From assembly GCF_002754475.1 (NCBI RefSeq), contig NZ_PEFL01000001.1, forward strand, positions 3,065,461-3,129,460: a stretch of 64,000 nt of DNA, written 5' to 3'. The position numbers and the translations under genes are program-made. A model generated the notes under the pieces. It had not been told where the DNA came from and did no database searches. It saw only the letters and a list, made by a program, of their open reading frames with translations. Below are positions 26,778 through 34,964 of the stretch, one piece after another. Position 1 is the first letter of the stretch; each line of letters starts with the position of its first letter. Source of the stretch: Comamonas sp. 26. Its GTDB lineage: Bacteria; Pseudomonadota; Gammaproteobacteria; Burkholderiales; Burkholderiaceae_C.

Positions 26778-27575
26778 ATGCTGCTCACCCATCCCTCATC
26801 GCCCCAGGCAGCGCAGGCTCTGGCCCGAAAGCTGGGCCAGACCGCCTGCTTTATCGCCGGGGGAACGCTGCTGCAGCAATCCTGGGCAGAGCCGCGTCTG
26901 GCACCCCAGGCCACGCATTTCATCAATGTGATGCACTGGCCAGAGATGCAGCAGATCAGCCTGACCCCCCAATACCTGCGCATAGGCGCGGGCATGCGAC
27001 TGGAAGCCGTCCGCTGCAATCCACTGGTGCAGCAGCATGCGCCCGTGCTGGTACAGGCCCTGGAACAGCTAGGTGCCATGGGGGTGCGCCGACTGGGCAC
27101 CCTGGGCGGCAATATAGGCTGGGGCGAGGGTGATTGCTGCCCCGTGCTGCTGGCCATGGATGCGCAAGTCGAGCTGACGGATGGAAACATCCAGTCGCTG
27201 GCGCAGACGCTGCAGCTCATGGATAAGCCTCTGATGCTGTCCTTTTTTCTGCCCCGCAGTGATGTGATGCCGCCCCGGCCACTGATCTTCGAGAAGGCCG
27301 GCTATCGCGCGGCATTCTCCCCGGCGCGGCTTCGCATGACCATACGCTGGATGGATGGGCAAGAACCACTGAGCGTGGACCGTATTGCCGCAGCCACCCC
27401 CGGCATCGGCGTACACCGCCTGCTGGCCACGGAAAAACTGCTGGCCTATGCGCATGAGTTGCAGGTTCGTCCCACTGTCAGCGATATCCGCACCACCTGT
27501 CAGCAGACCCTGCCCCCGGATCTGGCCATGATCGCCAGCCGCCTGATTGCGGGACATTGCAAGCTGCTTGCCTGA
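26778..27575 (+). CDS. xanthine dehydrogenase family FAD-binding subunit
   Basis: 265 residues. The FAD pyrophosphate loops are recognisable: FIAGGTLLQQSW near residue 30 and RRLGTLGGNIGWGEGDC near 105. The latter replaces the usual NxGGNI followed by SP with an acidic and Cys-containing stretch. It is somewhat shorter than CoxM/XdhB proteins (about 285-300). It moves electrons from the [2Fe-2S] subunit to an acceptor. Only 6 bp separate it from the molybdenum subunit. Confidence 0.87.
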   Translation: MLLTHPSSPQAAQALARKLGQTACFIAGGTLLQQSWAEPRLAPQATHFINVMHWPEMQQISLTPQYLRIGAGMRLEAVRCNPLVQQHAPVLVQALEQLGAMGVRRLGTLGGNIGWGEGDCCPVLLAMDAQVELTDGNIQSLAQTLQLMDKPLMLSFFLPRSDVMPPRPLIFEKAGYRAAFSPARLRMTIRWMDGQEPLSVDRIAAATPGIGVHRLLATEKLLAYAHELQVRPTVSDIRTTCQQTLPPDLAMIASRLIAGHCKLLA

Positions 27576-27581
27576 GCCGTC

Positions 27582-29864
27582 ATGGAATTCCCCATCCCTC
27601 ACCACATCCGCGACCTGGGCTACGAGTCCTTGCAGCCCAGACCCGACGCCGTAGCCAAGCTCGGAGGCAACCCTGGCTTTCTGACCGATCGCATACGGCC
27701 CGGCCAACTGCGCGGTGCCATTCTGGGCAGCCCCCACCCCCATGCCCGCATTCTGCGCATCGAGACCGGTGCGGCCAAAGCCCTGCCAGGCGTTCATGCC
27801 GTGGTCACCCATGCCGATATCAGCGGCATCAAGTACTACGGCCTGCGCAAGGTGGACCGGCCCGTGCTCTGCATCGACAAGGTGCGCCATGTGGGCGACC
27901 CGGTTGCCGCCGTTGCGGCTGTTGACATGGCTACGGCCCTGCAGGCGCTGGCACTGATTGAGGTCGAATACGAGCTCCTGCCTTTGGTCTGCGACCCCCT
28001 TGCCGCGCTTGACGGAGCACAAACCGCCGACCAACTGGTGCATGAGGGTGGCAACCTGCTGCATGGCATCAGCCACCGCCGTGGCGACATGCATGCAGCC
28101 CAGGCGGCCACCGTCCACTGGGTTCAGGACAGCTATGCAACGCCGCGCCAGATGCATGCCTTTCTTGAGACCGAAGGCGGCGTGGCCGAACCCGATGGCG
28201 CAGGCGGCCTGAGCCTGTTCTTCGGCAGCCACAACCCCGCCCGGGAAAAGCAGGTCATCGCCGACATGCTGGGAATGCCGCACGACAAGGTGCATGCCGT
28301 CGGTACGCCCGTGGGCGGCTCCTACGGCGGCAAGGATGAGCTGACGATTCAGCCCATCGCCGCCCTGCTGGCCTGGAAGGCACAGCGACCTGTGCGCCTG
28401 CATTTGACGCGCCCGCAATCGGTGGATCTGGGCGTCAAGCGCCACCCCATGCAGATCCGAATGCGCACGGGCTGCGATGCGCAGGGAAAACTCACCGTTC
28501 ACCAAGTCGAAATTCTGGCCGACACCGGTGCTTATGCCACGCATGGCCCCGAGGTCCTGGATGCGGCGCTCGAGCATGCACCAGGACCCTACCAATATCT
28601 GGTACTGGACCTGAGCGCCAGACTGGCCTACACCAACAACGGCATCTCCGGGGCATTTCGCGGTTTCGGTGCCGTGCAGGCGCAGTTTGCGCTCGAGCAG
28701 CAGATCGACAGATTGGCCCAGCTCGCGGGCATGACACCGGATACCTTTCGCGCCCTCAACCTTGCCCCACCCGAGGCGCCCGGCCCGCTGGGTCAATACC
28801 TCGTGCCGTTTGACGGACCGCAGCGCGCACTCGATGTGGCCCGCCAACAGCCGCTGTGGCGCGGCCCGCATCGCTGGCACAGCGAAGACGGCCGCCATCT
28901 GCATGGTGTGGGCATGACGCTGATCCATCGCAGCGATGGCTTTGGCAAGGGCGGCCCCAGCGACTGCCGCATTGAGCTGGCCTTGGCCGCCGACGGCGCG
29001 ATCGAGCTGCGTTGCGGCTTTACCGAGCTGGGTCAGAACCTGGTCGGTGCCATACAAAGTCTTTGCGCGCAGCAACTGGGCTGTGCGCCAGATCGCGTCA
29101 GACCGATGCTGGGCGATACCCGGCTGACGCCCGACTCAGGCCCCGTGGCCGCATCACGCGCCACCACTCTGGTGTGGCGTGCCTTGCAAGAGGCTGCGCA
29201 ACCCTGGCAGGAATCTCTGCTCTCAGCCGCCTCAGCGCTGCGGCCCGATGCAACTCTGTGCTGCGGCAAGCAAGGCATAGAGAACGCCCAGGGCCTGCTG
29301 CTAGGCTATGCCGAGCTAGCCCTGGCCATGGCTGAAGAACGCCCGCTCATCGCCATTCACCTGCATGCGGAAGATCCGGATGGCAATGCACATGACAGCC
29401 ATTTCGTCTTTGGTGCCTGCGCGGCGATTGCCGAAGTGCGCATCGATACCTGGAGCGGCATGGTACAGGTTCAGAACCTGGTGATGTGCACGGCGCTGGG
29501 ACCCGTGGCATCGGCCCAGGGCTATCTGGGCCAGATGGAGGGTGGAGCCGTGATGGGTCTGGCCATGTGCACGCAGGAAGAGCTGGAATGCGTGGGCGGC
29601 CATTACCAGGCGCGCAATCTCGACGGCTACCTGATCCCCACGTTGGCCGACGCTCCCGCCATGCAGGTGCTGGCGATTGAAAATCTGCCGGCAGGCGACC
29701 CCATAGGCCCACGTGGTGCCGGCGAGATCAGCGTCAACTTTGCCCTGCCCGCAGTGGCCAATGCCATGGCTACTGCGCTGCAGCACCCCATCACTCAGCT
29801 CCCCATGACGCCGGCCCGCGTGATTGCGCTGCTGGAAGCCGGCCCGGAGTCATCCACACCATGA
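27582..29864 (+). CDS. xanthine dehydrogenase family molybdenum-binding subunit
   Basis: 760 residues, typical for the catalytic subunit of three-subunit molybdenum hydroxylases, which hydroxylate N-heterocycles or aldehydes with water. The N-terminal domain contains GAILGSPHPHARILRIET and VRHVGDPVAAVAA; the pterin-binding part has GTPVGGSYGGKDE and GAFRGFGAVQAQFALE. The catalytic Glu lies near the end in GPRGAGEISVN. No Sec or Tat signal is evident. It overlaps the [2Fe-2S] gene by 4 bp. The substrate is inferred to be that of the upstream importer. Confidence 0.93.
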   Translation: MEFPIPHHIRDLGYESLQPRPDAVAKLGGNPGFLTDRIRPGQLRGAILGSPHPHARILRIETGAAKALPGVHAVVTHADISGIKYYGLRKVDRPVLCIDKVRHVGDPVAAVAAVDMATALQALALIEVEYELLPLVCDPLAALDGAQTADQLVHEGGNLLHGISHRRGDMHAAQAATVHWVQDSYATPRQMHAFLETEGGVAEPDGAGGLSLFFGSHNPAREKQVIADMLGMPHDKVHAVGTPVGGSYGGKDELTIQPIAALLAWKAQRPVRLHLTRPQSVDLGVKRHPMQIRMRTGCDAQGKLTVHQVEILADTGAYATHGPEVLDAALEHAPGPYQYLVLDLSARLAYTNNGISGAFRGFGAVQAQFALEQQIDRLAQLAGMTPDTFRALNLAPPEAPGPLGQYLVPFDGPQRALDVARQQPLWRGPHRWHSEDGRHLHGVGMTLIHRSDGFGKGGPSDCRIELALAADGAIELRCGFTELGQNLVGAIQSLCAQQLGCAPDRVRPMLGDTRLTPDSGPVAASRATTLVWRALQEAAQPWQESLLSAASALRPDATLCCGKQGIENAQGLLLGYAELALAMAEERPLIAIHLHAEDPDGNAHDSHFVFGACAAIAEVRIDTWSGMVQVQNLVMCTALGPVASAQGYLGQMEGGAVMGLAMCTQEELECVGGHYQARNLDGYLIPTLADAPAMQVLAIENLPAGDPIGPRGAGEISVNFALPAVANAMATALQHPITQLPMTPARVIALLEAGPESSTP

Positions 29865-30391
29865 CGACAAACACACCAGACCACACCGGCATGCCCTACT
29901 CGGCGGCCACAAAGGAGGCCGAGACTTTCCAGCTGCAGCTGAACCTGAACGGCCAGTCGGTCAGCGCGGCCTGCAGCCCCGACACCCGGCTGCTGACATT
30001 GCTGCGCGAGCATTGGCTGGTGACCGGCGCCAAGCCCGGCTGCGAAGTAGGCCGCTGCGGCGCATGCATGGTCTGGCTCAATGGCGAGCCAGTGAATGCC
30101 TGCCTGCTCATGGCCTATCAAATCCAGGGCCAGGCCGTGCGCACCATAGAGTCATTGGCGCAGGACAGCGCCAGCGAGCCAGTGCGCGACGCACTCGCGC
30201 GCTGCGGCGGTGTGCAATGCGGCTATTGCACGTCCGGCATGGTCATGAGCATGAGCTGGCTGCACCAGCAGCAGCCACGCCCCACAGCCACTGAAGCCGA
30301 AGCCCTGATGTGCGGAAACCTTTGCCGATGCACGGGCTATGGCAGTATCCGACGTGCCTTGCGCGAGCTGTTTCCAGCTCAAAAATCCTGA
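29861..30391 (+). CDS. xanthine dehydrogenase family [2Fe-2S] subunit
   Basis: 176 residues. The plant-ferredoxin-type cluster ligands are in GCEVGRCGACMVWLNGEPV and the Cys of VNACLL; the second cluster uses CGYC and CRC in the C-terminal four-helix domain (CGNLCRCTGYGSIRRAL). It has an N-terminal extension of about 20 residues over most homologues. It overlaps the molybdenum subunit (ATGA) and ends the operon. Confidence 0.94.
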   Translation: MTTNTPDHTGMPYSAATKEAETFQLQLNLNGQSVSAACSPDTRLLTLLREHWLVTGAKPGCEVGRCGACMVWLNGEPVNACLLMAYQIQGQAVRTIESLAQDSASEPVRDALARCGGVQCGYCTSGMVMSMSWLHQQQPRPTATEAEALMCGNLCRCTGYGSIRRALRELFPAQKS

Positions 30392-30403
30392 TTGATATTC
30401 AGA

Positions 30404-30448
30404 TTTGATAGCTTCATGCACTTATAGATAAAGCGTTACAGCCATTAT
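30404..30448. repeat. dispersed intergenic hairpin repeat, copy 2
   Basis: TTTGATAGCTTC, then CACTTATAGATAAAGCG and TTACAGCCATTA. It lies 13 bp after the end of the molybdenum hydroxylase operon and is a degenerate member of the family described at 13890. Confidence 0.6.
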
Positions 30449-30611
30449 TTCCATGAATTTTGAGAGCTGCATCAGCCCTGTGGCTGTTCATGACCCCAGG
30501 CCATAAGCAGACAAGTTTTTCATCGTTGGCCTTCTTGACCCAAGACAGGACAATAGAGGCATTGGGCATAGCCAAGCCCGCTTTACGACTCGGCACCGTC
30601 CGACTCCTGCC

Positions 30612-31568
30612 ATGAAAAACTCTCTAACCACCTATGCGCTGGGTCTGGGCTTGGGCCTGACTGCCAGCAGTTGGACGCTTGCCGCCCAGCCCTTGCTCAC
30701 TCCTGAACAATTGCAACCCCTGCTGCAGCAGGCCGACGTGCGCCTCATCGATATCCGCGACCCCAAAGCCTTTGAGGCCGGTCACATCGACAAGGCCGCT
30801 AACGCTCCCTATGGCAAATGGCGCGGCCCTGCGACCAACCCCGGCGAGCTGCCTGACCAGCCCAAGCTGGTGGCGCTGGTGCAATCGCTGGGCCTGACGC
30901 CTGCGACCCACGCCGTGGTGATTTCCAGCGGTGCCGACGCGACAGACTTTGGTGCCACAGCCCGCGTGTACTGGACGCTCAAGAGCCTTGGCCTCAAGGA
31001 GCTGTCCATCGTCAATGGCGGTATGAAGGCATGGCAAGCCGCAGGCAAGCCCGTGGGCAAGACCACCCTGCAGATCAACCCCAGCAGCTACGCACCCAGT
31101 TTTGACGCTAACTGGCTGGCCACACAGCAAGATGTGGGCAAGCACGTAGACCTGTCCAACGCCGCGCTGGTTGATTCGCGTCCCGATGCTTTCTACCAAG
31201 GTAAGACCCGCGCGCCTGCTGCCAAACTGTCTGGCACTTTGCCCGGCGCCCAGCAGCTGGATTTCAACCAGTGGTTTGTGCCCGGCAGCACGCTGTTTGT
31301 CGATGCGGCAAAGGCCAAGACCATTGCCAGCCAGATCCAGCGCCAGCAAGGTCAGGACATGGTGTCCTTCTGCAACACCGGCCACTGGGCGGCCACCGAC
31401 TGGTTTGGCCTGTCTGAAATGGCCGGCCTGCCCAATGTGAAGCTCTACGCAGGCTCCATGGTGGACTGGACGCAATCCAAGGATGCTCCGCGCATGGCCA
31501 ATCAGCCGGGTCGCGCCCAATCGCTGGCATACGACGCCCAAAAGTGGTGGGAAAAGACTTTTAAATAA
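30612..31568 (+). CDS. periplasmic tandem-rhodanese sulfurtransferase
   Basis: 318 residues with a Sec signal (LGLGLGLTASSWTLAAQP). Two rhodanese domains follow: the first (about 30-150) has VRLIDIRDPKAFEAGHI but no catalytic Cys in its active loop; the second (about 170-290) has the loop SFCNTGHWAATDWFG with the nucleophilic Cys. It would transfer sulfane sulfur from a donor such as thiosulfate in the periplasm. It is followed within 60 bp by a YeeE-type transporter, pointing to a shared role in sulfur acquisition or detoxification. Confidence 0.9.
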   Translation: MKNSLTTYALGLGLGLTASSWTLAAQPLLTPEQLQPLLQQADVRLIDIRDPKAFEAGHIDKAANAPYGKWRGPATNPGELPDQPKLVALVQSLGLTPATHAVVISSGADATDFGATARVYWTLKSLGLKELSIVNGGMKAWQAAGKPVGKTTLQINPSSYAPSFDANWLATQQDVGKHVDLSNAALVDSRPDAFYQGKTRAPAAKLSGTLPGAQQLDFNQWFVPGSTLFVDAAKAKTIASQIQRQQGQDMVSFCNTGHWAATDWFGLSEMAGLPNVKLYAGSMVDWTQSKDAPRMANQPGRAQSLAYDAQKWWEKTFK

Positions 31569-31614
31569 AAATAGGCTCCAGCGCTTATGCATCAAGCGCT
31601 GGAAGCTATCAAAT
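31569..31614. repeat. dispersed intergenic hairpin repeat, copy 3 (best preserved)
   Basis: A perfect CCAGCGCTT/AAGCGCTGG stem with the loop ATGCATC, flanked by ATAGGCT and AAGCTATCAAAT. It sits directly after the rhodanese stop and 11 bp before the next start, where it could affect transcript stability. Confidence 0.7.
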
Positions 31615-31625
31615 CAATACCAAGA

Positions 31626-32723
31626 ATGAAACGACTTCCCATTACGGCCCTGCTGGCCATCTTCTTTGGCTGGCTGCTGTGGTCCGTCTCGGTGCGTCAG
31701 GCGGCCTTGTTTGCCGTGGGCATTGGCCTGGGTGCCGTGCTGGCTGGCAAGCGCTTTGGCTTCACCACCGGCTGGCGCATGCTGGTCGAGGAAAAAGACG
31801 GTAGCGGCATCTTTGGCCAGCTCTTGCTGCTGGCCCTGGCTGCAGCCCTCGCCATGCCCCTGCTGGGCCATTTTCCTGAGCTGACTGCCGCACTTGGCCC
31901 ACCCAGCATCAGCTTGCTGGTGGGGGCTTTTGTCTTTGGCCTGTGCATGCAGATTGCCGACGGCTGCGGCAGCGGCACGCTGTACAAGGCGGGCATGGGC
32001 ATCCCCATGAACACGGCTATCTTGCCGCTGTTTGCCATTGGCAGCTTTATGGGCAGCCTGCACCTGGGCTGGTGGCTGGATCTGGGCAATACCGCGCCCG
32101 TGGGTCTGGTGACTGAATGGGGCTGGGCACCGGCGCTGATCGCCACGCTGGCCGCACTGGCCGTAGTGGCAGCAGGCGTGGCGCTGTACGTCAAAAAAGC
32201 CAACGCAACTCTTAACCGCCCTGCCAAGCCGCTGCTGGTGCGCAAGTGGCTGGTAGGTGCCGTGCTGCTGGCAGTGCTGGCTACGCTGAACCTGATCATT
32301 GCAGGCCAGCCCTGGGGCGTGGTCTATGGCTTTGGCCTGTGGGCCGCCAAGGTGGCCAATGCCACGGGTGCAATCGATCTGGCCAGCAACTGGTTCTGGA
32401 GCCAGCCCGGCAACGCCGCGCGCCTGCATGAGACCGTGCTGCTGGATGTGACCAGCATCACCAATATAGGCATTCTGGGCGGCGCACTGTGGATTGCAGC
32501 GGGCAAACCCGCGACAGCCAAGGCGCTGACCGGCACGCAATGGGTCGTGGCCCTGGTCGCGGGGCTGGTGCTGGGCTATAGCTCGCGTCTGGCCTTTGGC
32601 TGCAATGTGGGGGCCATGCTATCGGGCATTTCCACGGGCTCCATCCACGGCTGGATCTGGGTGCCGCTAGCGTTTGCGGGCACCATCTTCGGCCTGCGTA
32701 TCCGCCGCCATTTCGGCTTCTGA
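31626..32723 (+). CDS. YeeE/YedE family membrane transporter (TsuA-like)
   Basis: 365 residues from ATG 31626 with about nine or ten membrane segments. Two characteristic Cys motifs occur in related half-repeats: IADGCGSGTLYKAG near residue 120 and LAFGCNVGAMLSGI near 330. In TsuA (YeeE) such Cys residues relay thiosulfate through the membrane. The preceding periplasmic rhodanese supports a thiosulfate or sulfane-sulfur substrate. Substrate and direction are inferred. Confidence 0.87.
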   Translation: MKRLPITALLAIFFGWLLWSVSVRQAALFAVGIGLGAVLAGKRFGFTTGWRMLVEEKDGSGIFGQLLLLALAAALAMPLLGHFPELTAALGPPSISLLVGAFVFGLCMQIADGCGSGTLYKAGMGIPMNTAILPLFAIGSFMGSLHLGWWLDLGNTAPVGLVTEWGWAPALIATLAALAVVAAGVALYVKKANATLNRPAKPLLVRKWLVGAVLLAVLATLNLIIAGQPWGVVYGFGLWAAKVANATGAIDLASNWFWSQPGNAARLHETVLLDVTSITNIGILGGALWIAAGKPATAKALTGTQWVVALVAGLVLGYSSRLAFGCNVGAMLSGISTGSIHGWIWVPLAFAGTIFGLRIRRHFGF

Positions 32724-32735
32724 GCAAGGAACTTC

Positions 32736-32909
32736 ATGACTTCACCCAATACCTTGCGCGCCGTCTTCTGGGCCGTACTGCTGGTCTTTCTGGCCTGGGA
32801 CTTTCAGACATCGCCAGCCATTGACCTGCGCTTCGAAGCACCGCTGATTGCCGCCGGCTCCGGCCAGGCGGCACAGGGCGGACATTGCTCCATGCCGACC
32901 GGCAAATAA
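32736..32909 (+). CDS. small single-span membrane protein in the rhodanese/YeeE operon
   Basis: A 57-residue frame starting MTSPNTLRAVFWAVLLVFLAW, with AAGGA-type spacing (CAAGGAACTTC) before its ATG and 12 bp after the transporter stop. One hydrophobic helix is followed by a short periplasmic-looking tail ending GGHCSMPTGK, with a single Cys close to the C-terminus. I do not recognise a family. Its position, ribosome binding site and Cys suggest a subunit or sulfur carrier for the YeeE/rhodanese system. Confidence 0.6.
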   Translation: MTSPNTLRAVFWAVLLVFLAWDFQTSPAIDLRFEAPLIAAGSGQAAQGGHCSMPTGK

Positions 32910-32965
32910 GCGCCGCTATCCCCGACGCCCTGTCCGCTGGTCAGGGCGTTTTCTTTTGCGCCGTA

Positions 32966-33916
32966 TCAGGCCTCGGGCTTTTCCAGCTCAAAGCCCGCCG
33001 CCTCCCAGGCGGACAGTCCCCCGGTCAAGGGCCGTACATTGTGAAATCCCGCACGCTGCAATTGCCGGGCCACACGCGCAGCGGAGATCTCGTCGGGACA
33101 GTCGCAATACACCACCAGGCCATGCTCATGCTGCTCGCGCGGCAGCAAATGTTCGTAGGCCGGCCTGCCCTTGCCCTGGTGTTCCAGCCAGGAACTGGCT
33201 CCAGGAATATGACCCTGACCGAATAGCAGGGGTTCGCGCACATCGATCACCGTCGGTGTCGTGCCCCGGGCATTGAGCCCCGCCAGTTCTTCGACCGACA
33301 TGCGCGGCATCTTCAGCGAGCGCACCACGCGCTGTCTCTGCCACCACTTGCGTGCCACGAACACGGCAAACGCCACCGCTAGCAGCAGCAGCCCCCATTT
33401 GCCCAGCGCCGTCAGCACATCGAGCAAATCCTCCACGGTGGAGCTGAACAGCGAGCCCAGAAACACGGCCGAGCCAACCCAGATCAGGGCCCCCAGCGTA
33501 TCGAAAAGCACAAAGGTGCGAAAAGGCGTGCCCACCACGCCGGCCAGGGCACTGGCGATGGAGGCAAAACCCGGCACGAACTTGGCCACCAGCAAGGACT
33601 TGGCACCCCAGCGGCCGTACACAGATTCCGTCTGGCGAATGCAGGCATCAGGCGAGAGCGAGATGCGGCAGATCTGCCCCAGCACCTTTTGCCCATAGGC
33701 CTTGCCCGCGCGATACCAGAGCACATCCGCAATCAGGGCTGCAACCACGGCAATCAGCGTAAGCAAGCCCAGCCGCGCCATGCTTGTGCCCTCCAGCGCG
33801 CCCGTCACTACCAGCACCGGATAAGCTGGAATGGGTGCCCCCATCTGCTCAATCAGCACATTGAGAAAAACAATGCCGAAGCCGTATTCCCGAATCAGAT
33901 CCACGACAAAGCCCAT
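32966..33916 (-). CDS. DedA-family membrane protein fused to a rhodanese domain
   Basis: 316 residues. Residues 1-200 form a DedA/VTT membrane domain (FVPGFASIASALAGVVGTPFRTF is the conserved segment) with a helix near 175-195. Residues about 210-310 form a cytoplasmic rhodanese domain with TVIDVREPLLFGQGHIPGA and the active loop VYCDCPDEISAARVA, where one Cys is the likely nucleophile. DedA proteins act in lipid-carrier recycling and membrane homeostasis; the fusion adds sulfur transfer or sensing. It converges on the rhodanese/YeeE operon. Confidence 0.9.
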   Translation of the reverse strand: MGFVVDLIREYGFGIVFLNVLIEQMGAPIPAYPVLVVTGALEGTSMARLGLLTLIAVVAALIADVLWYRAGKAYGQKVLGQICRISLSPDACIRQTESVYGRWGAKSLLVAKFVPGFASIASALAGVVGTPFRTFVLFDTLGALIWVGSAVFLGSLFSSTVEDLLDVLTALGKWGLLLLAVAFAVFVARKWWQRQRVVRSLKMPRMSVEELAGLNARGTTPTVIDVREPLLFGQGHIPGASSWLEHQGKGRPAYEHLLPREQHEHGLVVYCDCPDEISAARVARQLQRAGFHNVRPLTGGLSAWEAAGFELEKPEA

Positions 33917-34000
33917 GACCCACGCTCCTTACCCTGCCCAAGGTTAGCTCCCGATGCTAGCGAGACGCAAACATCCCCGAGTCCGCGAGGTTGTTGGGTT

Positions 34001-34897
34001 TCAAGCCAGATGCAGATGGGACTGGATTGCCTCGAAATGCGCGCTCACATTAAGCGCTGGTGCATGGCCGCAGCCCGGCACCTCCAGCCACGTTAGCAGC
34101 CCTTGGGCACCGGGACCGCGCTGCATCATCTGCTCGGCCACCGGCTTGAGCACCAGATCAGACGCCTCGCCGCGCAGCAGCAGCACAGGCAGTTGCAGCG
34201 CATCATAGTGATCCCAGAGCAGATAGTCGTTGTCGTGCTCGGTGAACTGCTCGATCATGCGCGGGTCGTAATGCGGGGTGATGCGGCCGTCGTCCGTGCG
34301 ACGCGTGCTGGTCTCGGTCAGCTTGCGCCACTCGACATCGCTGAGCCAGCCGTAAGGCTTGTAGGCCGCACGGAAAAAGGCTTCCAGCTCGGCCACGGTG
34401 TCAAACACCGGCGGGCGACCGGCATAGCCTTTGATGCGGGCCAGAGCAGCCTCGGCCAGCTCGGGAGCATTGTCGTTGAGGGTGAGCGTGAGAATACGGC
34501 GCTTGAGATCCGGCTCGAACAGGCCGGACGCGCACACCGTACCGATGGCACCGCCCATGCTGGTTCCCACCCAATGCACCTGCGACAGTGCCAAAGCATC
34601 CATCAACTCACGCGCCAGCCGGGCATAAAACCGCAGCTGGTATTCCTCGCTGGAGTTGCGGCTCCACTGGCTCAGTCCTCGCCCCAACGTATCCGGGCAG
34701 ATGACGCGATAGCCTTGTGCCACGAGAAACTGTGCCAGGGCATCCATATCGCGCCCTGTGCGAGCCAGGCCATGCCAGGCGATCACTGTGGCAACGGGCT
34801 CAGCAGTCGGCTGCCAGTCCATGTAATGAATTTCATAGCCGGCACAGGTGACGTAGCAGGAAGCAGGCTGGAGCAAAAACAAAGCATTCGAACTCAT
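34001..34897 (-). CDS. alpha/beta hydrolase downstream of the liv/phaZ genes
   Basis: 298 residues from ATG 34897 (MSSNALFLLQ); the frame is open to 34993. The oxyanion segment is WHGLARTGRDMD, the nucleophile elbow GTSMGG, and the late His lies in PGCGHAPALN. There is no signal peptide, so it is cytoplasmic. It lies 67 bp after livM on the same strand, separated by a hairpin repeat. From context it may cleave imported 3-hydroxybutyrate oligomers, but the sequence itself supports only a generic esterase/lipase-fold hydrolase. Confidence 0.83.
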   Translation of the reverse strand: MSSNALFLLQPASCYVTCAGYEIHYMDWQPTAEPVATVIAWHGLARTGRDMDALAQFLVAQGYRVICPDTLGRGLSQWSRNSSEEYQLRFYARLARELMDALALSQVHWVGTSMGGAIGTVCASGLFEPDLKRRILTLTLNDNAPELAEAALARIKGYAGRPPVFDTVAELEAFFRAAYKPYGWLSDVEWRKLTETSTRRTDDGRITPHYDPRMIEQFTEHDNDYLLWDHYDALQLPVLLLRGEASDLVLKPVAEQMMQRGPGAQGLLTWLEVPGCGHAPALNVSAHFEAIQSHLHLA

Positions 34898-34910
34898 GAT
34901 TTTTAAATGA

Positions 34911-34953
34911 AATTGGCCGAAGCGCTTATCTATCAAACGCTTGCAGCTATCAA
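34911..34953. repeat. dispersed intergenic hairpin repeat, copy 4
   Basis: AAGCGCTTATCTATCAAACG plus CTTGCAGCTATCAAAT. It is between livM and the hydrolase gene. The stem AGCGCTT/AACGCTT carries one mismatch. Confidence 0.62.
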
Positions 34954-34964
34954 ATCCAAAGTGA

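Noticed and set aside
27069-29075. 668-codon minus-strand open frame opposite the FAD and molybdenum subunit genes
   Set aside because: GC-rich shadow frame; the plus strand encodes intact conserved subunits.
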